A DNA stretch of 64,000 nt from Schaedlerella glycyrrhizinilytica_A (lineage in GTDB: Bacteria > Bacillota > Clostridia > Lachnospirales > Lachnospiraceae). A program made the position numbers and the translations under genes. The DNA lies in NCBI RefSeq assembly GCF_042852765.1, contig NZ_AP031414.1. One strand, given 5' to 3'. Under the pieces are notes generated by a model. That model searched no databases, had not been told where the DNA came from, and saw only the letters and a list, made by a program, of their open reading frames with translations. Of this stretch, positions 32,770-41,263 are shown in pieces (positions within the stretch are counted from its first letter, which is position 1; each line of letters begins with the position of its first letter).

Positions 32770-33088
32770 ATGCACCTCCGATGATCGTATCTGCTATGTT
32801 TACAAGTTCATGAAGCCTCGCAAGCTCTTTTTCTGCAATTTCTTTTCCCTGAGGTGTTATGCAATATTCTTTTTTTCTTTTTTCCAGATCGCCATAGGGC
32901 GTGATCCAACCTTTTTTTTCTAAAGAGGTCAACGCGCCGTATAAAGTACCTGCCCCTAACAAAAGCTGCCCTTTCGTTTTATCTTCAATAAACTGCATAA
33001 CGGCATATCCATGCCTTGGTGTATAGAGGGAAAGCAAAATATAAAAGGTCACTTCTGTAAGTGCCCCGCTTTTTGTATTGTCCCGCAT
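32762..33088 (-). CDS. PadR family transcriptional regulator
   Basis: A 108-aa winged-helix repressor: LTEVTFYILLSLYTPRHGYAVMQFIE, then LGAGTLYGALTSLEKKGWI (recognition region) and KKEYCITPQGKEIAEKELARL. PadR proteins of this size usually repress a cotranscribed membrane protein or exporter in response to a toxic ligand. The start at 33088 follows GGAGG; the frame extends upstream without a better start. It overlaps the DUF2812 gene, forming a two-gene operon. Confidence 0.9.
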   Translation of the reverse strand: MRDNTKSGALTEVTFYILLSLYTPRHGYAVMQFIEDKTKGQLLLGAGTLYGALTSLEKKGWITPYGDLEKRKKEYCITPQGKEIAEKELARLHELVNIADTIIGGAYE

Positions 33089-33106
33089 GAATGATACCTC
33101 CAATAC

Positions 33107-33140
33107 TACGGTTACTGTAATAAATATTTCACTAACCGTA
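33107..33140. promoter_or_regulatory. Probable PadR operator
   Basis: TACGGTTA (33107-33114) and TAACCGTA (33133-33140) form a perfect 8-bp inverted repeat, 19 bp upstream of the padR start codon. An inner TTAC-T-GTAA overlaps the left arm. Position and symmetry suit autorepression. Confidence 0.6.
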
Positions 33141-33312
33141 ATAGGATGCAAGAGTTTGTTGATGATGAAAATCAAGATTGCTTTTCATATGAAAAAGCGA
33201 TATAATCAGTTTACGTAATTTGTTTCTAAATCAACAATTCCGGTACATCTCGTACCAAATTTCTCATTTTAATTTCAAGACGGACGCGTATAGGGAAAGT
33301 GAAAGGAGTTAT

Positions 33313-34239
33313 ATGGAATATCAGGAATTTTTAAGCGCGGTTGAAAGAAAAATGAATTTAAAAATGACAGGAGGGATGCATGCCAGCTTGCATGAAGCGG
33401 TGAAAAATAATGGTGAAGTAAAAAGAGGAGTTCTGGTGGAAAGCCCGGGAATCAATATTTCTCCGGCATTTTATCTGGAAGAAGTATATCAGCGGTATCA
33501 AAGTGGTGATACATTGGATCAGCTTGTAGATGAACTTTTAAAATGTTATCAGGAAGTAAGGTGCAAAAAGTCATTGGATATAACGGATCTGGAAACGATA
33601 GAGGGGATTCGGGATAAGGTTGTATTTAAATTGATTCATTCTGAAAAAAACAGAGCTTTGCTGAAAGAAATCCCTCATCGGGAGATTCTGGATCTGAGTA
33701 TAGTGTTCTATTTGATCGTTGACATGGAGGAGCGTTCGACTGCGACTATTTTGATTCGAAATGAACATTTAAAAGTATGGGGGATGGATGAAGAACAGCT
33801 TTTGTCATTTGCGTATGAAAATGTGCAGAGGCTGATACCGCCGCAGTTGTTTTTGATGCGGGAAATTGTAGAAGAAACATTGGAGCTTGGGAGAAGAAAA
33901 CCGATCAATCTGTTTGAATATCCGGAAAATCTGAAAGGCGAATTTATGTATGTTCTTACCAATTCTCATCGTAATTTGGGTGCGGCTGCAATTCTTTATC
34001 CCGGTGTGCAAAAAAAGATCGCAGAGATTCTCAACGGCGGTTATTATGTGATCCCGAGCAGTGTACATGAGATGATCATAGTACCAATGACGGAAAGTAT
34101 TACGAGAAAAGAATTAGATCAAATGGTGAAGGAGGTAAATGAAAATGTAGTAGATCCGGAAGAAATCCTAAGTGATCATGTTTATATATATGATGCGGGG
34201 AAAGAGGTACTGCAATGGGTATTTTCAAGCAGGATATAG
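33313..34239 (+). CDS. DUF5688 family protein
   Basis: A 308-aa soluble protein starting MEYQEFLSAVERKMN behind AAAGGAG. DUF5688 proteins are frequent in Lachnospiraceae and of unknown function. Typical features seen are the N-terminal VLVESPGINISPAFYLEEVYQRY, a central block (NRALLKEIPHREILDLSIVFYLIV) and a C-terminal segment (SSVHEMIIVPMT). No catalytic motif or membrane segment stands out. The frame is open upstream to 33220, but without a ribosome-binding site. It is followed after 89 bp by a coiled-coil gene in the same direction. Confidence 0.85.
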   Translation: MEYQEFLSAVERKMNLKMTGGMHASLHEAVKNNGEVKRGVLVESPGINISPAFYLEEVYQRYQSGDTLDQLVDELLKCYQEVRCKKSLDITDLETIEGIRDKVVFKLIHSEKNRALLKEIPHREILDLSIVFYLIVDMEERSTATILIRNEHLKVWGMDEEQLLSFAYENVQRLIPPQLFLMREIVEETLELGRRKPINLFEYPENLKGEFMYVLTNSHRNLGAAAILYPGVQKKIAEILNGGYYVIPSSVHEMIIVPMTESITRKELDQMVKEVNENVVDPEEILSDHVYIYDAGKEVLQWVFSSRI

Positions 34240-34328
34240 ATGCGATATGAAGTTGAAACCGGACATTCTGTTGAAAATGCCAAGGTTTTTATTATTTAAA
34301 ATTCTAGTGAACAAAGGAGGTGAGAAGT

Positions 34329-34793
34329 ATGGAAGAAACGAAGATGCTGCAGGCAATCCGTGGGATTTTCCGAGAGGAGACCGCAAGCCTGCGAGAAGAA
34401 ATGACAGGACTGCATAAGGAGACCGCGAGCCTGCGAGAGGAAGTGACAGGACTGCATAAGGAGACCGCGAGCCTGCGAGAGGAAATGACAGGACTGCATA
34501 AGGAGACCGCGAGCCTCAGAGTAGAATTTCAGCAGAATCTGGAAAAAACCGAGAAAAATATTCTGGAAGTTTTGCGAAAAGAAATTCGGGCATCTGAAAA
34601 TTCTACTTTGGAGGAAGTGGATCGCTTACAGGAAATTATGGAGCGGCGAATCGGAGAGGTAAATGAAAAAATAGAAAACGTAGAACGGTATTATCGAATC
34701 AGCAGATTGGAAAACGACAATACAACTCTGGTGTTGCAGATTGTTGAAGATTACGGGAGACGTCTGGAAAAATTAGAGCGTGTGATCGCCTAA
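34329..34793 (+). CDS. Coiled-coil hypothetical protein with internal 14-residue repeats
   Basis: A 154-aa, highly charged protein behind AAAGGAGGTG. Three exact-length copies of ETASLREEMTGLHK (residues 17-58), plus a partial fourth, are followed by a long heptad-like helix (EKTEKNILEVLRKEI, MERRIGEVNEKIENVERYY). I do not recognise a family; it looks like a rod-forming structural or scaffold protein. The repeats are nearly identical at DNA level, so copy number is probably variable between strains. Relation to the upstream DUF5688 gene is by position only. Confidence 0.75.
   Translation: MEETKMLQAIRGIFREETASLREEMTGLHKETASLREEVTGLHKETASLREEMTGLHKETASLRVEFQQNLEKTEKNILEVLRKEIRASENSTLEEVDRLQEIMERRIGEVNEKIENVERYYRISRLENDNTTLVLQIVEDYGRRLEKLERVIA
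34377..34502 (+). repeat. 42-bp coding minisatellite, three copies
   Basis: Units 34377-34418, 34419-34460 and 34461-34502 differ at only a few positions, and a fourth unit is begun at 34503 (GAGACCGCGAGCCT). Unit length is a multiple of three, so expansion keeps frame. Confidence 0.95.
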
Positions 34794-34800
34794 AAAGGAC

Positions 34801-34829
34801 TTGTGTCATAGTAAGGAACGCGCTATAAT
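34801..34829 (+). promoter_or_regulatory. Promoter of the GlpA-like operon
   Basis: TTGTGT (34801-34806), 17-bp spacer, TATAAT (34824-34829). A perfect 14-bp palindrome TGATCCATGGATCA (34858-34871) follows in the leader. Confidence 0.6.
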
Positions 34830-34907
34830 CATTACATAAGACAATAAAACTTTCGGATGATCCATGGATCAGAGGGATGTTTCTGAAAGCGGAGCCAAGG
34901 AGAGCAG

Positions 34908-34974
34908 AGACCGGCAGAGGACGTATCAGACAGGTACGTTTTTTCTGTCGGTCTTTTTTCGCTTTGGCTGATAC
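34908..34974 (+). terminator. Leader terminator (attenuator) before the GlpA-like operon
   Basis: AGACCGGCAGA (34908-34918) pairs with TCTGTCGGTCT (34944-34954), 11 bp with one G-U, around an inner ACGTA/TACGT hairpin, followed by TTTTT. Only about 30 bp separate it from the ATG at 34989, with no room for another promoter, so operon transcription must pass through it. GTATCAG (34923-34929) can instead pair with CTGATAC (34968-34974) next to the ribosome-binding site, a candidate alternative fold. Confidence 0.75.
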
Positions 34975-34988
34975 AAGGAGGAAATGAT

Positions 34989-36488
34989 ATGTATGATGTA
35001 GTGATTATCGGAGCAGGTGTGTCCGGATCGTCGATCGCACGGGAACTGTCACGATATCAGGTGAATGTTTGCGTACTTGAAAAAGAAGAGGATGTCTGCT
35101 GCGGAACTTCCAAGGCAAACAGCGGGATCGTCCATGCGGGATACGATGCAGAGCCGGGAAGTCTGATGGCAAAGCTGAATGTTCAGGGAAACAAGATGAT
35201 GGAATCACTTTCAAAAGAACTAGATTTCTCATTTGCACGAACCGGTTCGTTTGTAGTCTGTACTGAGGAGGAAAATATTCCGAAATTGGAAGCGCTTCAG
35301 AAGAGAGGGATCAAAAATGGCGTAGAAAATCTGCAGATCCTCGGGAAAGAAGAAGCGCTTGCGATGGAACCGAATCTTTCCGAGGATACGGTTGCGGTAC
35401 TTTATGCGCCGACAGCGGGGATCGTCTGTCCGTTCGGTCTGAACATCGCGATGGCAGAAAATGCGGCAGTGAACGGCGTCTCTTTCTTTTTCGATACGAA
35501 AGTGGAAACAATTGAACGGATGAGATTGGCTGAACATTCAGGAACTTCTGAACTGTCGGAAAATGAAAAAGCCGGATTTCAGATCAAGACATCCAGAGGG
35601 ACATTTGAAGCGAAATATATCGTAAATGCGGCGGGGGTTTATGCAGACAGATTTCATAATATGGTGAGTGAAAAGAAAATTAAGATCACACCACGGAAAG
35701 GAGAGTATTTCCTGTTGGATAAAAGTGCAGGAAAACATGTGAGCCGAACCATTTTTGCACTTCCGGGGAAGTATGGAAAAGGTGTATTGGTCAGCCAGAC
35801 TGTCCACGGAAATCTGCTTGTAGGACCGACTGCGACAGATTTGGATGATAAAGAGGGCAATTACACGACAGCAGACGGATTGGCGGAAATCCGGGAAAAA
35901 TCAGGAAATTGTGTGAAAAATATTCCTCTTCGCAGCGTGATCACGAGCTTTGCGGGACTGCGTGCGCATGAAGAGGGACATGAATTTCTAATCGGGGAAT
36001 TGGAGGATGTACCGGGATTTATTGACTGCGCCGGGATTGAATCGCCGGGACTTACAAGTGCGCCGGCAATCGGTAAGATGGTGGCAGGAATTTTGAAAGA
36101 AAAGATGGATCTGAAAGAGGATCCGAATTTTCAGGGGACACGGAAAGGGATTTTGGATCCGTCTCGGCTTTCTCTGGAAGAACATAATGAACTGATCCAG
36201 AAAGATCCCGCATATGGAAATATGATCTGCAGGTGTGAAATGATTTCGGAGGGGGAAATTTTGGATGCGATCCACCGACCGCTCGGCGCGAAGTCATTAG
36301 ACGGCATAAAAAGACGAACACGCGCAGGAATGGGAAGGTGTCAGTCCGGTTTTTGTTCTCCGCGGACAATGGAAATTCTTTCGAGAGAATTGAAAGTACC
36401 GATGGAAGAACTGACAAAGTCGGGCGGCGGTTCCAAACTGATCACCGGACACAGCAAAGAGATTTATCAGGGGGAGGATGCGGAATGA
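34989..36488 (+). CDS. GlpA-like FAD-dependent glycerol-3-phosphate dehydrogenase
   Basis: A 499-aa flavoprotein. The N-terminal dinucleotide fold is IIGAGVSGSSIAREL (6-20); the DAO domain includes GTSKANSGIVHAGYDAEPGS and FAGLRAHEEGHEF. The C-terminal BFD-like [2Fe-2S] domain has C414, C416, C451 and C456 (CRC, CQSGFC). This architecture matches the anaerobic GlpA subunit. The following genes encode a GlpB-like flavoprotein and a cysteine-rich DUF1667 protein, together a probable three-subunit oxidoreductase. The substrate could be glycerol 3-phosphate or another hydroxyacid; glpK/glpF are not in the window. Confidence 0.85.
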   Translation: MYDVVIIGAGVSGSSIARELSRYQVNVCVLEKEEDVCCGTSKANSGIVHAGYDAEPGSLMAKLNVQGNKMMESLSKELDFSFARTGSFVVCTEEENIPKLEALQKRGIKNGVENLQILGKEEALAMEPNLSEDTVAVLYAPTAGIVCPFGLNIAMAENAAVNGVSFFFDTKVETIERMRLAEHSGTSELSENEKAGFQIKTSRGTFEAKYIVNAAGVYADRFHNMVSEKKIKITPRKGEYFLLDKSAGKHVSRTIFALPGKYGKGVLVSQTVHGNLLVGPTATDLDDKEGNYTTADGLAEIREKSGNCVKNIPLRSVITSFAGLRAHEEGHEFLIGELEDVPGFIDCAGIESPGLTSAPAIGKMVAGILKEKMDLKEDPNFQGTRKGILDPSRLSLEEHNELIQKDPAYGNMICRCEMISEGEILDAIHRPLGAKSLDGIKRRTRAGMGRCQSGFCSPRTMEILSRELKVPMEELTKSGGGSKLITGHSKEIYQGEDAE

Positions 36489-37759
36489 AAACATATGATA
36501 TTGTCATTATCGGCGGAGGTCCGGCCGGTTTGGCAGCGGCGGTTTCCGCGAGAAAACAGGGAGAGGAAAGCATTGTGATCCTGGAGCGGGATAAGGAACT
36601 GGGAGGAATTTTAAATCAATGTATTCATAACGGATTTGGTCTGCATACATTTCAGGAAGAGCTGACCGGACCGGAATATGCGGCGCGGTTTATGAAACAA
36701 GTTGAGGAACTTGGAATCGAATATCGTTTGAACACAATGGTAGTTGAGATCAGCAGTGATAAGGTTGTAACGGCGATGAGCCGCCGGGATGGAATGTATC
36801 AGATCCGGGCAAAGGCGCTGATCCTGGCAATGGGATGCCGCGAAAGGGCGCGGGGAGCGCTGAATATTCCGGGATACCGTCCGGCGGGGATTTATTCGGC
36901 GGGAACTGCCCAGCGGCTGGTCAACAAAGAGGGATTTATGCCGGGCAGAAAAGTGGTGATCCTCGGATCGGGAGACATCGGTCTGATCATGGCGCGCCGC
37001 ATGACACTGGAGGGGGCGGAAGTGAAAGTCGTGGCGGAACTGATGCCTTATTCCGGCGGGTTAAAGCGAAATATCGTACAGTGTTTGGATGATTATGATA
37101 TTCCGTTGAAACTGAGTCATACGGTGATCGATATCAAAGGAAAAGAGCGGGTGGAGGGGATCGTGCTGGCAGAAGTCGATGAGACGAACCGACCGATTCC
37201 CGGAACCGAAGAATTTTACGAATGTGATACTTTGCTGCTCTCAGTCGGTCTGATTCCGGAAAATGAATTGTCCGCACAGATGGGTATTGCGTTGAGCAAC
37301 GTGACTTCCGGTCCGGTTGTGGATGAAAGTCTGGAAACCAATTTGGACGGCGTGTTTGCCTGCGGAAATGTACTGCATGTGCATGATCTGGTGGATTTTG
37401 TGTCGGAAGAAGCAGCAACCGCCGGAAAAAATGCCGCATGCTATGTAAAAAACGAACGAATGAAGAGCGGGATCTCGATTCCTATAAAAGCAGAGAACGG
37501 AGTACGCTATACCGTTCCGTCACGGATCGATCCGGAACGGATGGAGGAGAAACAGATCGTACGTTTTCGTGTGGGAAAAGTGTATAAAAATTGCCGGATC
37601 TGTGCATTTTTAGATGGAGAGCAGATCATTTCCAGAAAACGTCCGGTCGTGGCTCCCGGAGAGATGGAACAAGTTATTTTGAAAAAAGAATGGTTTGAGC
37701 AGCCGCCAGAATGTACAGACGGAAGCGGGCATGAACTGATCATTCGGATTGAAGAATAG
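36485..37759 (+). CDS. GlpB-like FAD/NAD-dependent oxidoreductase
   Basis: A 424-aa pyridine-nucleotide-disulfide-type flavoprotein with two Rossmann motifs (IIGGGPAGLAAAVSARKQG at the N terminus, VVILGSGDIGLIMARRM near 160) and the C-terminal FAD-binding GVFACGNVLHVHDLVD. It lacks an evident CxxxxC redox pair. ATG 36485 overlaps the GlpA-like stop (ATGA). It would transfer electrons between the GlpA-like subunit and the small DUF1667 protein. Confidence 0.85.
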   Translation: MKTYDIVIIGGGPAGLAAAVSARKQGEESIVILERDKELGGILNQCIHNGFGLHTFQEELTGPEYAARFMKQVEELGIEYRLNTMVVEISSDKVVTAMSRRDGMYQIRAKALILAMGCRERARGALNIPGYRPAGIYSAGTAQRLVNKEGFMPGRKVVILGSGDIGLIMARRMTLEGAEVKVVAELMPYSGGLKRNIVQCLDDYDIPLKLSHTVIDIKGKERVEGIVLAEVDETNRPIPGTEEFYECDTLLLSVGLIPENELSAQMGIALSNVTSGPVVDESLETNLDGVFACGNVLHVHDLVDFVSEEAATAGKNAACYVKNERMKSGISIPIKAENGVRYTVPSRIDPERMEEKQIVRFRVGKVYKNCRICAFLDGEQIISRKRPVVAPGEMEQVILKKEWFEQPPECTDGSGHELIIRIEE

Positions 37760-37776
37760 AAAGGGAGGGATCGAGG

Positions 37777-38154
37777 ATGGAACGAAAGGAATTGATTTGT
37801 ATCGGTTGTCCGATGGGCTGTCCGGTGACGGTGGAAATGAATGGAGAAAACGTCGTATCGGTGACCGGAAATACCTGTCCGAGAGGCGAGCGTTATGCGC
37901 GGAAAGAAGTGACGGATCCGACCCGGATCGTGACTTCGACCGTGAAAGTCAGAGGTGGAGCAGAGCTGCTTGTGCCTGTGAAGACAAAAGAGGATATTCC
38001 GAAAGGGAAAATATTTGAATGTATGAAAGCACTGACAGGTGTTGAAGTGAGTGCGCCGATAGGTATCGGAGATGTGATCATATCGGATGTGGCAGGTACC
38101 GGAGTCGATATCGTAGCTACAAAAGAGGTGCGGTCAGTCGGAAAAGCCGATTGA
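37777..38154 (+). CDS. DUF1667 cysteine-rich subunit
   Basis: A 125-aa protein with four N-terminal cysteines, C8, C11, C15 and C34 (CIGCPMGCPV, NTCPRGERYA), likely to bind an iron-sulfur cluster, followed by a domain with TSTVKVRGGAELLVPVKT and GVDIVATKEV. DUF1667 proteins are regularly encoded with GlpA/GlpB-like flavoproteins and are thought to serve as an electron-transfer subunit in place of GlpC. Start ATG 37777 follows GGGAGGGATCGAGG. It closes the operon. Confidence 0.85.
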   Translation: MERKELICIGCPMGCPVTVEMNGENVVSVTGNTCPRGERYARKEVTDPTRIVTSTVKVRGGAELLVPVKTKEDIPKGKIFECMKALTGVEVSAPIGIGDVIISDVAGTGVDIVATKEVRSVGKAD

Positions 38155-38165
38155 AAAAGGACGAT

Positions 38166-38184
38166 TGAAAAAGCGAGCTTTTTT
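38166..38184 (+). terminator. Short terminator-like hairpin
   Basis: AAAAAG-CGAG-CTTTTTT, a 6-bp A/T-rich stem with a 4-base loop directly after the DUF1667 gene; stability is modest. Confidence 0.45.
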
Positions 38185-38186
38185 GC

Positions 38187-38215
38187 TTTCCATGCTCTGC
38201 CGAAGATGCTATAAT
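38187..38215 (+). promoter_or_regulatory. Promoter of the M16 protease gene
   Basis: Extended -10 TGC-TATAAT (TATAAT at 38210-38215) with a weak -35 (TTTCCA, 38187-38192) at 17 bp. The leader to the ATG at 38312 is about 90 nt, and no structure was identified in it. Confidence 0.6.
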
Positions 38216-38311
38216 ATACCGTGCAAATATTCTGCCAGTCAGTGAATGCACGAACTGCGTATGGTTGAAAACTGACGGCTGGAAGAGAATAAGAAAAAGA
38301 GAGGAACAGCA

Positions 38312-41245
38312 ATGAGTATTTTTGATCTGAATGCATATGAAGTTGTCTTGACGGAAGATCTGCCGGATCTGAAGTCAAAAGGCTATTTATTAAAACATAA
38401 AAAAAGCGGCGCCCGTGTCCTTTTGATGGAAAATGATGATGAGAATAAAGTCTTTACGATCGGATTTCGGACGCCGCCGTCAGACAGTACCGGAGTTCCG
38501 CATATCATGGAACATTCCGTGCTCTGCGGTTCGAGAGATTTCCCGGTTAAGGATCCGTTTGTGGAGCTTGTCAAAGGATCGTTGAACACTTTTTTAAATG
38601 CGATGACGTATCCGGACAAGACCGTATATCCGGTGGCGAGCTGTAATGACAAAGATTTCCAGAATCTGATGCATGTTTACATGGATGCGGTATTCTATCC
38701 GAATATTTATCAGCACGACGAGATTTTCCGGCAGGAGGGATGGAGTTACAAACTGGATGAGCCGGACGGCAAATTGGAATACAACGGAGTCGTTTATAAT
38801 GAGATGAAAGGAGCATTTTCGTCTCCGGAGGGCGTGCTGGACCGCGTGATCTTAAATTCCCTGTTCCCGGATACGTCCTATGCGTATGAGTCAGGAGGAG
38901 ATCCGGAAGAGATTCCGAACCTGACATACGAACAGTTTTTGGATTTTCATCGGAAATATTATCATCCGTCCAACAGTTACATTTACCTGTACGGCGATAT
39001 GGATATGGAAGAAAAACTGAAATGGCTGGATGAAAATTATCTGTGTGAATTTGACGCGGCAGAAGTGGACTCTGAGATCTGTTTTCAGAAACCATTTGAT
39101 AAGATGATCGAAGTAGAAAAGACGTATTCTATCTCCAGTGAGGAGACGGAGGAAGAGAATACCTATCTTTCCTACAATAAAGTGATCGCAACCAGTCTGG
39201 ATGAAAAGCTTTATCAGGCATTCCAGATCTTGGATTATGCGCTGTTATCCGCGCCGGGGGCGCCGCTGAAAAAAGCGTTGATGGATGCGGGGATCGGCAA
39301 AGATATCATGGGATCTTACGACAACGGGATTTATCAGCCGATCTTTTCCATCATCGCGAAAAATGCGGAGCCGCAGCAGAAAGAACAGTTTGTGCAGGTG
39401 ATCGAAGATACATTGCGTAAGATCGTGGAGGATGGAATCGATCGGAAAGCGCTGGAAGCGGGAATTAATTATCATGAGTTCCGGTTCCGGGAAGCGGATT
39501 TCGGAAATTACCCGAAAGGTCTGATGTACGGGCTGGATCTGTTTGACAGCTGGCTGTACGATGAAAAGAAACCGTTTATCCATATGCAGGCGATCACGAC
39601 ATTTGCATTCTTGAAAGAGCAGATCGGCACGCGGTATTTTGAAGATCTGATCCAGAAATGGATTCTTGACAATCCCCACGGATCTATGGTGATCGTAAAA
39701 CCGGAGAGAGGAAGAACCGCGCGGATGGACCGGGAACTGGATGAAAAACTGCAGACGTATAAAGCAGGACTTTCTCCGGACGAGGTGGAAAAGCTTGCCC
39801 GGGATACGGCGGAACTGATCGTATATCAGGAAAGTGAAGATGCAAGAGAAGATATGGAAAAGATTCCGGTGCTTGGACGGGAAGATATTTCCAGAGAGAT
39901 CGCACCGATCTGTAATGAAGAACGGGTGTGTGGCGGGATCCCCATGGTTTATCACAATGTGGAGACAAACGGTATTGGATATGTGACGCTGTTGTTCGAT
40001 CTGTCAGGAGTTCCGGAAGAGAAACTTCCGTATGTGGGAATGCTTCAGGCAGTACTTGGGATCATTGACACGACACATTATGAATATGGGGAATTGTTCA
40101 ATGAGATCAACGTTCATACCGGAGGGATCGGCACATCGCTGGAGTTATATCCGGATGTGACAAAGGTAAAAGAAAAAGAATTCCGGGCGACGTTTGAGAT
40201 GAAAGGAAAGGCATTATATCCGAAGATGGATGTATTGTTCAAAATGATGCGCGAGATTCTTACAGAGTCCAAGCTGGAAGATGAAAAGCGTTTAAAAGAG
40301 ATTCTTTCGATGTTGAAATCCCGGCTGCAGATGAGCTTCCTTTCCTCCGGACATACGACGGCGGCATTGAGAGCATTGTCTTATTCGTCTCCGTTGTCCA
40401 AGTTCAAAGACGATACCGATGGAATCGGCTACTATGAAGCGGTAAAAGAGATCGAAGAACATTTTGAGGAGAAAAAGGAAGAACTGATCGCGAATCTGAA
40501 AGAACTTGCGGCACGGATTTTCCGGGCAGACAATCTGATGATCAGTTACACGGCGGCGCCGGAGGGGCTGGATGCGGTTGAAAAAGAAATGGAGACGTTC
40601 AAAAACGGACTGTTTGAGAGAACGGACGGCGATGAGCAGGAAAACCGCTGCATTTTACACTGCGTAAAGCGAAATGAGGGATTTAAGACGTCCTCGAAAG
40701 TACAGTATGTGGCGCGGACCGGTAATTTCATTGACGGAGGCGCAGCGTACAGCGGAGCGCTTCATATTTTGAAAGTGATCTTAAGTTATGATTACCTGTG
40801 GCAGAATATCCGTGTCAAAGGCGGCGCGTATGGATGCATGTGCAACTTTAACAGGATCGGAGAGGGGTATCTGATCTCCTACCGTGATCCGAATCTGGAG
40901 AAAACGATCGATGTATACGAAAAAGTAACTGAGTATCTGCGTAATTTCGAGGCGGATGACCGGGATATGAATAAATATATCATCGGAACGATCAGCAATA
41001 TCGACCGACCGATGAATCCGTCGGCAAAGGGCACGCGTTCCATGAATCTCTATATGAATCATGTGACGGAAGAGATGATCAGAAAGGAACGGGAAGAGAT
41101 CTTAAATGCCGGACAGGAAGAAATCCGTGCGCTTGCGGATGTTGTTGCGGCGATGCTTGCGGCGGATCAGCTCTGTGTGATCGGAAGTGAGGAAAAGATC
41201 GAGGAACAAAAAGCATTATTCGGCGAAGTCAGAACATTGTTTTAA
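38312..41245 (+). CDS. M16C family zinc metalloprotease (presequence protease-like)
   Basis: A 977-aa cytoplasmic insulinase-family protease. The inverted zinc motif HIMEH is at residues 64-68 (H64, H68, catalytic E67), with downstream NEMKGAFSSPEGVLDRV. Four M16 lobes are expected for this length. The late R/Y pair region is seen in VRVKGGAYGCM-like sequence (IRVKGGAYGCM). The family degrades short unstructured peptides in a closed chamber. No signal peptide. Monocistronic or followed by era after 18 bp. Confidence 0.93.
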   Translation: MSIFDLNAYEVVLTEDLPDLKSKGYLLKHKKSGARVLLMENDDENKVFTIGFRTPPSDSTGVPHIMEHSVLCGSRDFPVKDPFVELVKGSLNTFLNAMTYPDKTVYPVASCNDKDFQNLMHVYMDAVFYPNIYQHDEIFRQEGWSYKLDEPDGKLEYNGVVYNEMKGAFSSPEGVLDRVILNSLFPDTSYAYESGGDPEEIPNLTYEQFLDFHRKYYHPSNSYIYLYGDMDMEEKLKWLDENYLCEFDAAEVDSEICFQKPFDKMIEVEKTYSISSEETEEENTYLSYNKVIATSLDEKLYQAFQILDYALLSAPGAPLKKALMDAGIGKDIMGSYDNGIYQPIFSIIAKNAEPQQKEQFVQVIEDTLRKIVEDGIDRKALEAGINYHEFRFREADFGNYPKGLMYGLDLFDSWLYDEKKPFIHMQAITTFAFLKEQIGTRYFEDLIQKWILDNPHGSMVIVKPERGRTARMDRELDEKLQTYKAGLSPDEVEKLARDTAELIVYQESEDAREDMEKIPVLGREDISREIAPICNEERVCGGIPMVYHNVETNGIGYVTLLFDLSGVPEEKLPYVGMLQAVLGIIDTTHYEYGELFNEINVHTGGIGTSLELYPDVTKVKEKEFRATFEMKGKALYPKMDVLFKMMREILTESKLEDEKRLKEILSMLKSRLQMSFLSSGHTTAALRALSYSSPLSKFKDDTDGIGYYEAVKEIEEHFEEKKEELIANLKELAARIFRADNLMISYTAAPEGLDAVEKEMETFKNGLFERTDGDEQENRCILHCVKRNEGFKTSSKVQYVARTGNFIDGGAAYSGALHILKVILSYDYLWQNIRVKGGAYGCMCNFNRIGEGYLISYRDPNLEKTIDVYEKVTEYLRNFEADDRDMNKYIIGTISNIDRPMNPSAKGTRSMNLYMNHVTEEMIRKEREEILNAGQEEIRALADVVAAMLAADQLCVIGSEEKIEEQKALFGEVRTLF

Positions 41246-41263
41246 GACAAAGGAGAAAACGGG

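Noticed and set aside
34377..34502. Direct repeats as a possible CRISPR array
   Set aside because: The repeats are contiguous without unique spacers and lie in frame inside a coding region; this is a minisatellite.
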